Part shown: piece after piece, positions 1 through 13,699 of the stretch
How the letters are laid out: the number at the start of each line of letters is the position of its first letter
Position numbering within the stretch: the first letter of the stretch is position 1
Source: Patagioenas fasciata
Lineage: Eukaryota; Chordata; Aves; Columbiformes; Columbidae
Length of the DNA stretch: 64,000 bases
Direction of reading: 5' to 3'
NCBI RefSeq assembly: GCF_037038585.1
Contig: NC_092523.1
Location: 47,323,501 to 47,387,500 of the forward strand
Made by a program: the position numbers and the translations under genes
The notes under the pieces: generated by a model
Seen by the model: the letters and a program-made list of their open reading frames with translations, nothing else
Told to the model about the DNA's origin: nothing
Databases searched by the model: none

Positions 1-1893
1 CGTGAAAGTCCCCACTGTATTAACTTAAATGAAAAGGCAGGAAGGAAAAAAAAACCTTTTTCAGAAATAAAATTTGTAGGCTGTGACTGCTAACAGGATG
101 CTTGATCTAATTCAAGACTGTCGCTAGAAAGACAACTTCATTAGTGTTCCCTAAACTATACAATTTAGGTTTTTTAAAAAACATGGAAACTTTTTTGTAC
201 AATACAGACATACAATGCTTTCACTCTGGAACTTTACTATTTGTATAAATATCAATTGGTCAGTCAACTGTACAGTTAATGCAAACCAAGGGGAAGCAGG
301 GTACATGCTATTTTCAACCAATTTGAACTTCAGCATCAGAATTCCTGTACAGGTATGAACTGCAAGGATCAAACTATTTCAACACAAGTATGTTATATCA
401 GTAGCAAACAATTTACTAGAAGAAGAAAAAGGGGGGAAAAAAGAAAGACCCACCTTCAGTACATCCATTTTCAACCTAGCATAGTTTTAAAACTCTGTTA
501 TAAGCATTTTCTAATTTAAGCATAAGTATCAGCATTTAGATTACACTTTAGCTTGTTCAAAAAAATGAATTTCAATATGGAATTTTTCCATTTGAAAGTT
601 AATGGGCTACAAGTTCAGCAAGAACAACAAATACCAGGGCAATACCAGTTTTTAAACTTCTGATGATCTGGCTCATCAACCCCTGGTCCTAATGCAAATG
701 CCTAGAGGAAGTAAGAGTGCTCAGGAGCTACACTTTTAGCATCTATTGTTTTGGAAACCAAAATGTTTATTGATTTTCTTCACTTTTTTCTTTTCCTCAT
801 CTGTTGACAGTTCATTTCTTCTCTGTATCCAATCTTTATTCCAAGTAGCTGATACAACTGTATATGTTACAATTTACTCAAAAATTCATAATAATCAGTT
901 TTAATTGGTCTAGCTTGTCCCCATGATTTTCCCTTGAAGTTTCCTTCTTCTATACACGTAGTGTTGCTTGCTACTGTTGTCATTTGGGGCCTCTCCTGGA
1001 TTGTCTGACAGGCAGCTGTCTTTAAAATATATTAATTAATCCATACTGAACATGTTAATCCACTGCCAGACATAGACAAACTGCCGAACTACTATCTTTT
1101 ATATAAGTTTTGATCATATTTCCCTCCCTCTGGAGGCACAGGAAATACTAGCCATAGATTGTTATAACCATTTCATTTACTATGAGTATGAACAAAAATA
1201 AGATATTGAAAGACCATCATTTTTACATCTAATTAGAAACAATTTAGAAAGACTTGTTTATCAAAGACAGCACGGTTTAAAAGTGTATTCTGTATGGCAA
1301 TTCTGGTTTTGCCTGGTAGAGAGAATAAGAGGGATAAGAATTCCATCATTAAGAGGGTGCAGATTGAATGGTACGGTTAGAACAAACACATATGAGAAAA
1401 AAAACCTTTAAACCAACACTTCAAGAGCCCTGTTTAGAATTAAGAAACTATAAGGGCACTAATTATAGAAAGTTGTATTTTGCAGTTCAAGTTATTAGTT
1501 TGAAGAAGCCTCTTCACAGTTCTCTCTTTCTTTGTGCGTATCCTCCATGACAGTGTTGTCAAACATGAGTATTACTTTGAATCTTAAACCCATATTTATA
1601 TGACTCATGGTAACATTAGATGCAATGAACTGGAAAAAACCTCCCATGTCAACAAGAAATTTACTGCCCTATTGTTTGCCATTTGCAGCTGGAGCAGCTT
1701 GATTAGGGACTTCTAAGGTTGCCTGTTCTAAAAGTGCATCCTCCAGTGATACAGCAAGAGCTCAGAAAGTACACCTTACTTTCTTTGCTCGCTCTATTTT
1801 TAAATTAAGATATATAAGAATTAAAATATTTCTAGCAAAGCAGAAACTTACAGGACTGAACTCCTAAGCATAACATCAGAAATTGTAGCTTAC
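1..1893 (-). other. ARFIP1: ARFIP1 intron 9 (partial; runs off the left edge)
   Basis: This is AT-rich intronic sequence downstream, on the minus strand, of the exon ending at 1894. The donor GTAAGC is read on the minus strand from 1893. I looked for the last ARFIP1 exon, which in human starts with VKVLHNQLVLF and ends with WLEEQ, and did not find it here on the minus strand. It should therefore lie left of position 1. I see no other gene or clear mobile element in this stretch. Confidence 0.8.
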
Positions 1894-2068
1894 CTTATTT
1901 TCTTCCAAAAATTTCAATTTGATGGATACATCATTACGCATTTTATCATATTTCTCTTTATGCACTTGAAACAGTTGTTGTGACTGCTCAATCTTTGGCA
2001 GAGTGTTTGCATCACGAGGGCCAAGATTCAGCTCTTCTAGGTCTGTTCGATAGGCATCATATTCAATT
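1894..2068 (-). CDS. ARFIP1: ARFIP1 coding exon 9: distal part of the arfaptin BAR (AH) domain
   Basis: This exon supplies 58 codons plus one split base, starting [20 protein letters not shown] and ending KLKFLEENK. It is nearly identical to human arfaptin-1 as I recall it. It covers residues 264-321, counting from the canonical start in exon 3. In the family this is a long helix of the crescent-shaped BAR dimer that binds membrane and Arl1, Arf1 or Rac1. The acceptor is CCTCCTCAG|A, completing an Arg codon split with exon 8 (phase 2). The donor is AAG|GTAAGC (phase 0). The following exon is outside the window, so the protein here is incomplete. Confidence 0.96.
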
Positions 2069-5055
2069 CTGAGGAGGAAAGGCAAAGTATCTCAAAACAG
2101 ACCTCACAGACAGGGTCAAGTACAATAGAAGATGAACAAAACAGTCAAGTAACAGAAAAAAAAAAAAACCCACACACACAGAGAAGCTTCCCCCCCCATT
2201 CATCGAGCAAAAACATCCTTAAGTATATTGTATAAAGCTGCCTCAACAAGAACCATCCCTCTTCAATTCCTGTCTCAGCCACACGCTCCAAGTCCTCCAT
2301 TTTGTGCTGCTTCAGTTGTCAGAGCCTTTTCTGGGACATCTCAGCTTCTTAACCCAAATAAAACTAGTTGGTTTTCATTTTTGTTTGTTGTTTTTTATAT
2401 TGTTTGTTTGTTTTGGGGTGGGTGGGGTTCAGATGATTCTTCTGCTACTGCATCAGTTCCATGAAGAGTTTTGTCAAGAGCAATAGAAGCACCAAGAGCA
2501 GGACATCGCCTTTCAGCAGATGTTTGAGCAATGGCTCAGTTCTACCAAAATCTGTCCCTAGGCATCTTCGGCAGCCTCTGGCCTTCTCTGTGTGCTTTTA
2601 CTGGAACAGCTCTACAGCTCTTCCACAAAGAGTTTTGCAAGAACTTGTCTGCTCTATGGATAAATAGGCTGCAAAAAGATGATGCATTGTTCGTATGATA
2701 ATGAAGGCCTATCTTATTTTCCTAGGGAAGTTTGACTCCCTGGATCAATACCACCACCGATGGAGATAAGGGAAGAGACATACAGAAGGTTAAGACTAAC
2801 AGCTGGGTGGTTAAGCTAACTCTGCACCAAATGCATATATCCCACTTCTAGATAGGACAGATAAAAAGTATTTTCTAATTTACTCTTGGTCTCTCCAAAT
2901 TATCTATCCTGTATACTACTAGCAAAACAAGAATCGATGTTATGGTAATAGACTCTTGGCTGCAGACACCCAGCAACATTTTAGTTGAACCAGCTAGTCT
3001 TCATACACCACCATTTATTAAAAAGTTATAAACCTCCTTGATATCCTTCCATATTAGAATGTAAATTTTTTTTACATGAACAAAGATGAACCAGTCATGC
3101 CCTCTTTCTCATTTCAATGGAAAAAAAAAGTCTTAAAAGTATTTTTTAATACAGAAGCTTGAATATTGATAGTTTTGCCTTCAAAACCATTAAGCAATTC
3201 TTCTTTTCAAGAAAGTTTAAGTTAAGCTTTCTATTAATCAATGTTTAGCATTTATAAGTGGGAAAAACACCTATGGAATGTTAGCAGTTTAAAAACCATA
3301 CCACTAAATTAATCTGCTTTGCAGTGTTAGATACAAGTCTGACAAATGCTGGATCCTTGCCAGGTATACTATTTTTATATTTTAAAACATTATTGCAAGT
3401 GGATAAGAGAAATACAGTAACAAGCTCTAGCTTTTTTTCTTCCTCTTATGCAATGTGGTCCTTTGTTCACAGCCATCCAGCACTTGACCAGGTGAAGCAA
3501 CAGACGAGAGCCAGAAATGCCTGCAGGTGAGGGGCAGCCCTGCCCAAAGCCTCACTGCTCCTCCCATACTTCTTTGTAGCTTTCAGATAATGGAACCCAG
3601 CATGTCAGTATGTGATAGATGCCAATTTTAATGGAACAAACAAATCTATTTCTGGCTTTTCAAATAAGTTTTCTCATAGGCATTTCTAAAACAGGAAACA
3701 AATCAGGATTAAAAACTGGTTACAAACAACAACTTTTCAGTTGGCATAACCACTCCAAAAGAAAATACCTCACTTTCAGAGGTAAAAGGAGTTATAATAT
3801 TCCCAGGGCTCTTTCTGATTCTCATTGCCACTATGATTCCAGCTTTATTTAAATAATTTAGGACTTAATTCCAAAAAGGAAACAAACCAAAGTTGATCGA
3901 AGAGGAGAACAGGTGAATGCTGAAGTGCAGTTCGGGACAGGGAAGAAGAGGTACAGAAATAAACGCACTAGACTGTATATGTAAGTGTAGAAGCTTTGTA
4001 ATTGATTTGCCTTACTGAAATAGCAAAATACTAGACATCTTTAATGAACAGAAAGGGAAAGTAATGACAGTACTTCAGGAGGGAAGAGCCATATATTGAA
4101 GAATGACTCACAAGAACAATATCAGTACATATATTTTGTGTAAGTTTTCAAGAGGATACCTGGAAAATATGTTAACAGATGGGATCTTTTTACACTTTAA
4201 TGTAAAAAAATAAAAGGAATACTTTATATTCAAAGTAATTCTGCCTTTTATGCCTTCTGAAAGTTTACCTAGATATCTAAACAATAACTTACTATTTTGC
4301 TCATAAATAAAGCATTAGAAAAGAATAAAAAATAAAGGGGAAGAAAGAACTTCAAAAGTCAAACAGTTTGCAATTTCTGACCTAAGAAAACCCCTCAACA
4401 ACTCACAGAAAATTATACACGTAAACTACATCTTTGGCAAATTGAAAGAAACATACTTTATGCTATTGAGTCAAAGTCAGAATGGAACCAAGCATCAGAA
4501 GCGACTGCAAGTTCAAACCCTGGCTTTAGAGTACTGTGCCATATCCAGAAGTAACCTTCTCCAGGGCAGGAAACCAATTATCTACTGCTAACATTCACTC
4601 CCTAAGAAATGTCTTTTTTATCTTCTCCTTTCTGACTTAGCCTGCGACTTCTACAGAAAAACTCAAGTATGAATTGCAAATATTATGCATCAACAGAAGC
4701 ATGAGATTAAATGTTTGTCAAAGAAATTATTTCACTTATTATAATGTAGTTAAATAAAAGGATTAATCTTGCACTGTTTGCACTGCTTAGAAAGCCACCT
4801 GAATCTAGCAGGCAGGAAAAAACAGCTATAATTGCTCTTAGATATAGAACTAACAAGTAGAACAGAAAGTTTACAAAACACTTGAAGATATGGGCAATGA
4901 GGCAGTTAACTGTAGATCCTAATTATATGAGAGTTTTGTTATACTTAGGTTTTTATCTGACAGGCTAGTCACTCAAATACAAGGACTAAACTGATACAAA
5001 GTCTCTTTCCTAAAGAGTAGTTTGTAATGAAAATAGCTAGACAGAGAATAGCTAC
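2069..5055 (-). other. ARFIP1: ARFIP1 intron 8
   Basis: Intronic DNA between two confidently placed exons. It contains an A-tract with a short CA run near 2157-2180 and a T/G-rich tract with a G-run near 2371-2430. The stretch 2461-2667 is open for 68 codons on the plus strand but resembles nothing I know. I see no other element. Confidence 0.85.
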
Positions 5056-5213
5056 CTGGCACTTTCATACTGTTTCACAGTCAATAAAGTATCCTCAATT
5101 GTTTTATTCACCAATGTAGTCACACTGGCAATAAAAAAGTTAATAGCCCCGAGAAGAGTTTCTCCATTTTTAGCTAGAAGTTTCTGTGTATCTGCATTGT
5201 AGCCAAACTCCTC
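5056..5213 (-). CDS. ARFIP1: ARFIP1 coding exon 8: central BAR-domain helices
   Basis: This exon encodes 52 codons plus two bases, from [20 protein letters not shown] to VKQYESA and the start of an Arg codon. It covers residues 211-263 and matches the middle of the arfaptin homology domain. Two conservative differences from the human sequence I recall are Thr for Asn in ASVTTL and Leu for Met in EDTLLTV. The acceptor is TTTATAG|GAG (phase 0). The donor is GCCAG|GTAGCT (phase 2), which pairs with the exon ending at 2068. Together with exons 7 and 9 it forms the GTPase- and membrane-binding coiled coil. Confidence 0.96.
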
Positions 5214-8200
5214 CTATAAACAAAAAGCAGAGAAAATAAAACTGTAGATCATTTAAAATCATAACATTCATCAGCAACTATATAAAAAAATACAAACACA
5301 AAGATGTGGGAGTTCTCTCACTTCTGTTTGGGGATGGTTATTATTAAACAGATAGGATTTCAATACAATATTCAGTTTGCAGTTCTTACAAAATCTGTCT
5401 AACATCAGTAAAATATGGTTTACAATTTTGTTACCACACTATGTTAAATCCTATTTAATAACTTCCTTTTTGTGTGTGTGTGCACTTGGAAGTCTTCAAC
5501 GTTACTTAAAAGTAAGTGCTAATGTAATCTTTACATTGTCATTCAGCAGAGTTTTAATCCAGCATTTAACATGTGGTTGTTTAGGTAATGCTTAATACAG
5601 AGACACCACTACATAAGATATTGTAATATAACTGAATTCACAAGGGTACACAGAATTAATTAGCTATTTAGTTTTATTCTTACATTCTGCAAAAGAGCAC
5701 TGCAAAAAACCTCAACATCTATCACAGTTTAATAGGTTGTAAATAACCGAAGAGCAGAGCATTATAATGGATAGCAAATAAAAATGATAATGTAGCTCAG
5801 CCATAAATTTTAAAGGGACATGGGCAAAATTATTTCCAAGGCATTTCAGTCACATTTGGATACATGTTTGTTCATGTCTTTGTTAATAGCAGTGTAAGCC
5901 CTGACCAGGGTTGCAAAGATTTTCCTAATACATGGATGCCAAATGAGTCCAATTATTATATTTATGTCATCCATATGGCATCCTCATATTCCACAGATGG
6001 GAGTTCTCACAAAAGAGTACAATCTATGGTTGTAATAGCTGTAAAACACACTAGGTTCATATTTGGAACTTGGTTCTTTTTAGGCTTGCACATTGCCAAC
6101 AACTGACTCAGAAGTGCTGTATTCTCCTAGTTTCCTTTCATCTGTGTAGAACACAAACAGCAAAGCCAAGTGATATTTTATGTTAACATTAATGACTTCA
6201 TGAGGGTAGAGTTAACAGGCAATGGGAAGGGAAGAAGCCTCTAGAAAAGGAGGTGCAGTGGAAGTGGGCAATTTGAGGGAGAAGAAAAAAGGAAGGGAAC
6301 TTAGGGCAAGTTTTCATGAGCAAAGCCCTCCAAACACCACTAAAGTTTTGTCACCTTTGCTTTGCACAGCTTGCTTGTGTGGCAAAGGCAGCCAGCCAAA
6401 TCACTACAGATCTTGCTGAAATCAAAGTCTTTTTCAGCTGGTTTTGCTCTAACACTGGCAGCTACATAGTAACACAAGCACTAGGAGAGGGAAGAGGCAG
6501 GAGCACACTAGCAGAGCCCACAGCCTGTCCCTTACAGCACAGCTCAGTCCCATCTCTCTTCCCTCCTGCAGGCAAGACTGCAAATAGTTTTCCAGCTGGT
6601 TCTCTGACCCAGATCATTATAGACCCAAATGAACAACACTACCAGTTCAAAGGAGGAGGATAGGAAGGATGGGACTGCAGTGGCCTGCAGTACTAAAACA
6701 TGTTAGCTACCAAAAGTGTCATTCCACTGGTTCATACAGTTTCATAGAAAAACTTCAAGTTTTGTCCATGACCTCTGTGAAAACCTCTTATAAAAGAGAC
6801 AGGAAATAATTTCAGTATCAAGAGTTTACACTCAGTTCATACTCTATGCACAGGTCAGTTAAAACTGGAATTTATCTGTCTATATAACTAGAGGCACATG
6901 AGCCTGGAACCAGGAGTTGTATTTGTATCCAAAAGAAAAACAGCAAAACATTCACATTAAGATCTCATTTTGTTAACATGTATAAAATATTACCTTAAGA
7001 AGTGGTGTTGGTTTTGTTTTCTTTTAAAAACTTAAATATTGTTATCATTTTAAACATAAACAACTAACTGTTCAGAAATTTTGCTTTTAGTCTTGCATAA
7101 GTGCTAGAGACAAGAATGCTATCCAAACATCCAAGAAGAATAGGCCAGGCTACAGATGGTAACAAAGTACAGATTAAACAAAGGGGAAACACAAAGAGGA
7201 AAGAGACAAACATCAGGCAAGTGTCCAAGAGGCAAAGGTTAGATAACTTTTATTACAGCAGCAGAAACCTTTATTTGATTTTCATCAACAGCCCCATTCA
7301 ATAATCTACACAAGAGATGAATGACTGAAACAAATTCCAAGACCAGTACAAGATGCTGAAAGAACCTGAACAGTATTCCCATTAGAAGTTACAAACTATT
7401 CATGGAAAAAACCCATTCATTAAACAAGATCATGACACCAGATCTAATCCAAGTTCCAGAAGAAGCATCCAGCTTCAGCACATACTTCATAAAAACCACT
7501 AAGTTCTGCCACAAACCACATGCCTGTATTTGTGTCAAGAGTAAACTCATTATTAAATAATCTTCTAAAAGAAGGTTTTGATTTCTTAGTGGCTAGAAGT
7601 GCTCTACTTTCATGGATTTTCATCTGTTGGAATGATGTGCTCCAGTGCAGGAGTCTCACATTTTTCAGCTAGCTATTGGTTAAGGTTCCTCTGTGCAAGC
7701 ACGAACTCTACCTCCTCCCTGAAAACTCAATGGGAATATGCAATCATGAAAAAGGGAAGAAAAAACAGAGATTAAGTTTAATCATCACAAATGTGATTTG
7801 GGCAGCTATATTTTAAGGAATCATTAAGTTCTTCAACACTGGTTTTCCAAAGGATCAGTAGCAGTATCAAATTGCTTTAATTTCATGAATATGGAACAAC
7901 CAATGTAGAAGCAAGTCAGCTGCCATGTTTTGGACACAACACCTACCTTCTCTTTACAGTAGACAATTTTATTACCAATAACAAGAAATACCAGTGTTAC
8001 ATAAACTTCTAAACCAAGGAAACATAACAGCCCAAACACAGACCTCTAAATATTGCCTTCCTTGCTCAGAAATTCCAAACAACATAAGAATGCAAATTAG
8101 TCCTATTAGTAGCAAAATTTGCATTAAAAAAAGACTTTTGAGATGAAATCTCAATGCTCGAATATTCTACAGAAAAATAATTTACTCAAATTCAATGTGC

Positions 8201-8614
8201 ACAAGTGAAGTAATGTGTCCTGTTCTACTTACTCCATGGCATATTCCCCAAAGACATCCTGTAATTGCCATGATGTAACACTCTGGAGCAGTTCAATGCT
8301 TCATTACAAGCAAAAGAAATAATAAAATGCATTTTCTATATGAATGAAAATTGTCAGTTGTCTAGTCCAATCATCAACTAAAGGCAAACATTTAAGAAAC
8401 AGTAAAGAACTACAGTAATTTCAATAACTTCCTACAGTTTTAAGTGAATTACATAATCTTTTAACACAAAGAACATGTAATATACTGTCAACTACAATGT
8501 TTGGTAAAATAGCTGCTAACTACTATATATATTAATATTATATACCCTGCATGAGGCATTTAGGCTTATCTTCATCTCTGCCATTTTATTTTTTTAACAC
8601 TATAAAAGTCTTAC
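5214..8614 (-). other. ARFIP1: ARFIP1 intron 7
   Basis: Intronic, AT-rich DNA. A short TG run lies near 5472-5483. The stretch around 6200-6660 is richer in GC than its surroundings and open for 115 codons on the plus strand, but I recognise no protein, start context or splice pattern there. I see no clear repeat. Confidence 0.85.
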
Positions 8615-8836
8615 ATGAAGTTCCAATGATTTCAAACTCAGGTCAGCAAATGCGTCTCCAAGTTGCCTTTGGGTATGTACCATCTGGAAGAGTTGTGTGG
8701 ACAATGTCTGTGCCAGTCTCAAGATATTTTCATATTTTTTCTTGTTATCTCTCAATATATCTATTTGAGCTTCTAGTTCCAGATCCACTGTTCTCGAGCC
8801 ACGACCCAATTTTTCAGAGATGATCTGACGTGTACA
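8615..8836 (-). CDS. ARFIP1: ARFIP1 coding exon 7: first part of the arfaptin BAR domain
   Basis: This exon gives 74 complete codons, from CTRQIISEKLGRGSRTVDLE through DNKKKYENILRLAQTL to ADLSLKSLELH. It covers residues 137-210. The run RGSRTVDLELE and the long heptad-like stretch after it mark the start of the arfaptin homology domain. The domain dimerises into a banana shape, senses curved Golgi membrane and binds GTP-loaded Arl1 or Arf and Rac1. Both boundaries are phase 0: acceptor TTTCCCTCAG|TGT and donor CAT|GTAAGA. Only about one substitution (Arg for Lys in ENILRLA) separates it from the human sequence I remember, which marks a strongly constrained exon. Confidence 0.97.
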
Positions 8837-11800
8837 CTGAGGGAAAAAAATTTAAATTATAAAGAATCACATATATTCAAGACAACACAGCATACACCCA
8901 TTTTCAGCTTCAAGGGACATATAATTACACACAATTCTTTCACAATCACCCCTCCCAATAGAAGTTTGCACAACAAACTGAAAAAACACCACACTCTTTA
9001 GAAGTTTATCAGGACTCAGCAAGAAGAGCTGGACAAGTCTCAACTCCTACTAAGCTGAATATTCAAGTTAGCAAATCAAGAGCATAGCTAATTGTTTCTC
9101 AAGTAAAAGAAAACCTCTCTCTTTTTAGGTTTGGTGAATCTCATTAAGCTAAAAGAAGCAATTTAGCCCACTGCATTAAAGTCAGTTAATGAGAGCATTA
9201 CTAGTTCCGCATAAAAATATCTACTCAGTGATCTTTTGGGTTTTGTCTACCACCATCCAATTCCAGATTAGCCATATTATGTTTTCCAAAGATGTTGTAT
9301 TTTTGTTTTTCTGTTTTGTTGGTTTTGTTTTGTTTTGTTTGGGGAGGGGAGGAGATAAGGAGGTGATGGTCTTCAGCATGTTTTTCAGAGCTGACTGGGA
9401 AACTGGGAACTACTACTACTAAAATGCATTTCTCATTATTTCCACATCTACAAAATGTTGTCTCAGAAAGACTTACTAGTTCCTTTTTGCCACAAGTCAG
9501 ATTCTTAATAGACTTGGAGTTCATTAACAGTGTAAGCAGAAAACATGCCCTTACAAGGCTGTAGACGCTTTCACCCTGGCAATGGCTGTGGCAGCTCAGG
9601 CTGCTATCACATTCCACTTATCTGTGACACCTTCTCTGCCAGAGATTTGAGCCCAACTTGGCAGTGAACCTCTCAAGATACACATTGGGGTTTCCCTTAC
9701 TGAGACACAGGAAAAGCCATTTGCAAAGCAGATGTGCAGCAAAGCCATACAATATCCCTATGAAAAACCAGGATTTACTGTTATAGTAAGTTATTTGAAG
9801 TTAATCTGTGGTCCCAAGAGATGAAGAGGTAGTTACACATATGAAGAATTACTGCTAGAAATGGAATTACAAGGAAATGAAATTAGTACATTAGTAAACA
9901 AATTGCTCTGAAGGGACGTAACCTAAGTGCAAAACTGCTATTTTGTTAGATGAAATAATTCCAAATCCTATCTTATATCACATTCCCCAAATACATTACA
10001 GCACTAGATTCCAAATGCAAGGCCTTTAGTTTAATCCAGTCTTTAATTACCCCAAAGGAGATACACATTTCATCTGCTAGCACTTTTACATCCTTTCTCA
10101 TAGACAAAAACTGGAAAGACTCAAAAACGATCAAGCAGAATGAGTTGGTCGTAACTCAAACTTTAGATTAGAAGGTACGGACTATTTGGGCTACTTCATT
10201 AGATTCAACCAATTAACAAGAAAGAGCGCAGCTAATCTAGAAAACATGTCAGTCAAGAATCAGAAGTTTGGGAGAGCGTAACAAATTGTATCAGCACAGA
10301 ATACAACTTTACTACCAAATTCTGCAACAGAAATTGCAAAATACAGCTTAGCAATGAGTGTGATCAGAGCGTAAATTAGCATTTCACTAGGAACTACGGA
10401 ATTGATGGACAAATTTTGGCTATTTTCCCAAAAAGCTGGGACACACACCCCCCTATGGAAATGCAAGAGGAAAATCTGGATCATGGGAAGCAGGAATAAG
10501 GAATTATTTTCAACCAAGGAGTATTTGTTTCAGAAGTTACAGCAAAACACCTAAAAACCCCAGCAGTTACAAGTAAGGGAAAACTAGTAGCTGGAAAGAC
10601 ACCGCATACTTTGTTAAACTGAGATGTAGTTAAAGTTGCACACTGAGACCAAACAAGAATAGTTGAGAAAGAAGATGCACCTATCTATTTTGATTTACTC
10701 TCTAGTACAGACACACAAGTCTCTGTATATTCTCACTAGCACACACAAAATTCTACACGTTACTCTTTTAGAACAAAGCAAAATGGAATTATCTGTCCTA
10801 AATACAACAACATTCCTCAAAAAGTAGTAACACAAGGCAAAGTTTAAGAAAAACAACACTCTCTCTCAAAAAAAGACACACCAAAACACACTTAAAAGAA
10901 ATGTATTTTAAATTGTGTGTATGTCAAAAAATGAACACAGACATTACTAGACCTGTCTCAGAAATAAATATTCCATTAAATGCAGTAGCCTAGTATTAAA
11001 AAGAGGCATGTAAAACAGGTATATTTTTTTTTTCCACAAGAACTCGTATGAAAAACAAAAATACAAGCTTTCTATTAGAATTGCTGAAACTCCAGGAGAG
11101 TCAGAACTTTCTTGTGCCTATGTCTTTTTGCTAAACTGAAAATGCCTTTCTCATCCAAAGTGGGGAGGTGGGGGAAGGGAAAATAACAGAAAAAGCTCTT
11201 GACACCAGATTACGGAAAGAAGGGCAATTTCTTCTGATGCTAACTCATTATTACTAGGGAGCATAAAATTGAAGAGAGTGAAGATGGACAGTAGTTGCAG
11301 AGGTAACAGTATAATCTTATCAAGCTAAGGGAAAAAGTTAAATACAGTGTACGAAAATTAATGGCTAGGCTGGACAGAAGAGCAGCTTTAATCTCCTGTG
11401 ATTTGCAATTGGAAACAGTTTCTTAAAACAGAAATAAAAATGGGAGATAACAAAAGCAATGGTCTCTCACAGAAATATGTAGGGGACAAAAAGCAAGGCA
11501 CTCAAAAATATATGAAGGCATACTTATTCATTTATTCACAGATGGGTATGACTTCTTAATGTATCCAATAATTTGATTTCACAACTCCTGATACAGATAC
11601 TCTGACAGAGGAACTACTCAGATTCCTAAAGAAGCTCCCAACAGCAAGTTTCCCCACTAACTCCATTTGCAGATTAATTTCTGGTACACTGAATAGCATG
11701 GTTTTCAGCTCAGAGCAGCCTAACTGCTGACTTCCCTCCACTAACCACTTACTCCTGCCCTTTATTTCCGCATCTTCTAACCTATGATCAGTCAGCTATT

Positions 11801-13589
11801 AGGAGATAAGGAGTAGACTTTTTCCACAACCTTCCTGACGGGAACCAAAGCAAGCCAGTATGTCCACAAACTGAAATACTGTCCTTAGTCAGATTAAATA
11901 CACTTTTCTTATGTAGCCTACAATATAAAGTATATTCGAATGTGTGGCATCTCCAGGGATATTTGTATAATACTCCCTCAACTCAGAATGAATTCATAAG
12001 CTCTCTCTAAATCATCCAATTCCTCAAAAAAGCCATACAAGAAGTCAGTACGTGACTCTAGAAAGTTCATAATTGACCTGTCTCCTTAGGCATGTTTGGG
12101 AAACAACTTCAAGCTTATAGATTTCAAGCAAACAGATTCACTTATTTTTCTGATAGTGCTAGTCTTTGCTTGCTATGCCATAATTGGTGGGATTCTGGAT
12201 TTCAGGGAAGGGGAGGTTTAAGTCAAGAAAGAAATCTAAAAATCCAGACTTTGCAAAGACTGTTGCCAAAGAAATGATGTTCTAAACAAGGATCTGCGAC
12301 CACTTTTCCCTGCATTTTTCACTATCCCTCTGGCTACTGCCTCACATAAGTGGGTTTGCAATCATTCTGCAATTGAGACAAGGATTTTTTAATTTTGTTT
12401 TCTAAATCAAGGCACCCAGAAGAGAATAAGGTCAAGTCCTCTCTTATTTAGTTGTGGTATAGCAGATTCAATCTGAAGAATCAATGTTTCTTAGACACAG
12501 AATTTTAAAGGACAGCTTCAGCTGAACAGCACAGATTCTGATTGGAGTACAGCACACTCCAGGAGTAGCTGACAGACCTCTGCAGTTGCTAGAAAACTGA
12601 GATTACATGAAAAGTAGAAATTCTAAAAGCTGTTCAGACATAAAAAAGATGCAAACTTCTGATTCTAACACAAAGAACAGAATAATCATTTACTAGTGGG
12701 TAGAATGTCTTCATCCCTGCTTCCCAACCTCAGAGGGTAGGAAGTCCTCATCTGGACTTCAGAACACTGGCAGGATTCAGACCTGTGTTTTACAAGAGAC
12801 ATTTTTTCACAGATTCATCATTTCTTCATAGTTTGATCTAGATGCCACTGATGCACAATCCACCTGTCCACACCTCTGTCATTTAAGTTGAGGGTATAAC
12901 AAAAAGCTATTTTTCAAAACTGGTCTTTGTTTTAACCTCCTGGTAGTATCCTATTCCCTGACAATTGTTCCTCACCTTTAGGCTTTTTAGTGAGAGTCAC
13001 TTCTAGCAAACTGTTTTGCTTTAAGCACCTTTTTAAAATTCTTTTGTTATTATTTTAATTTCACCAAATCCCAACTGATCACAAAGAAGCACCATAGGAG
13101 AGTAAAACAAACATTAATGGTAGTAACACTTCAAACACTAACAAAAACAATTAGCCAAGACAGAACAAAAACATCAGAATAGCGATTAACAAGTTTGGAA
13201 CATGTAGATGTGCCTCATTTTTTTCCATTAGCTAAAATTTTATTTTATCAGCAATCAACTCAAATATAGCAATAATATTTAATTATAAGCCTTAGTGCTG
13301 AAATCTGTACGTTCTGTATGTTGGGGGGACATAACGGAACATTCTCTACCTTAATAAACCAGTAACACCTATGAAAGATTTTCCACTTAAAACCAGGTCT
13401 TTAAAAATGCTCACAATAATGCTAGACTTGGAAGACAATGAAGCCTTCCCTATGCATTCTTGCTTATGCTCACTGCAACAACAGATTACTTTCATGCAGT
13501 AGTACAATACTTGAAAAGCTTCAGTCCAATCCAGTAGCAAATTCCTATCTGGAATACACACACAAACACACAAATGTCTGCCTGCATAC
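8837..13589 (-). other. ARFIP1: ARFIP1 intron 6
   Basis: Intronic DNA of about 4.75 kb. It holds a GTTTT-rich tract at 9300-9341 followed by GGGGAGGGGAGG, a short T-run near 11022-11032, and a CA-rich stretch at 13556-13580 just before the next exon. I see no recognisable gene or transposon family. Confidence 0.85.
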
Positions 13590-13699
13590 CTTGTAAGTGT
13601 TTAGGCTCCACTTTCTCACCAATTCCAATTTCTCCATTGCTGGATTCTTCACTTCATCTGCTAACACAACAGGTCCACTCTTCTGTTGAGCTCTGCCCC
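13590..13699 (-). CDS. ARFIP1: ARFIP1 coding exon 6: amphipathic helix region with a PKD-type serine
   Basis: The exon encodes 36 codons after a split Gly codon: GRAQQKSGPVVLADEVKNPA, then MEKLELVRKWSLNTYK. It covers residues 101-136 and is one residue shorter than human near its start. In arfaptins the short amphipathic helix that recognises PI4P on trans-Golgi membranes lies just before the BAR domain, so in this exon. The motif LVRKWS fits protein kinase D preference (Leu at -5, Arg at -3). The Ser is residue 131 here and corresponds to human Ser132, reported to control Golgi release of arfaptin-1. Acceptor GATATAG|GG (phase 1); donor AAG|GTATGC (phase 0). Confidence 0.96.

Noticed and set aside
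1-1893. Final ARFIP1 exon expected in the left edge
   Set aside because: No minus-strand match to the conserved ending (KQLEQTL, SWLEEQ) was found; it must lie outside the window.
9225-9617. 130-codon minus-strand frame in ARFIP1 intron 6
   Set aside because: Much of it is translation of the GTTTT simple tract; exon phases on both sides exclude it from ARFIP1.
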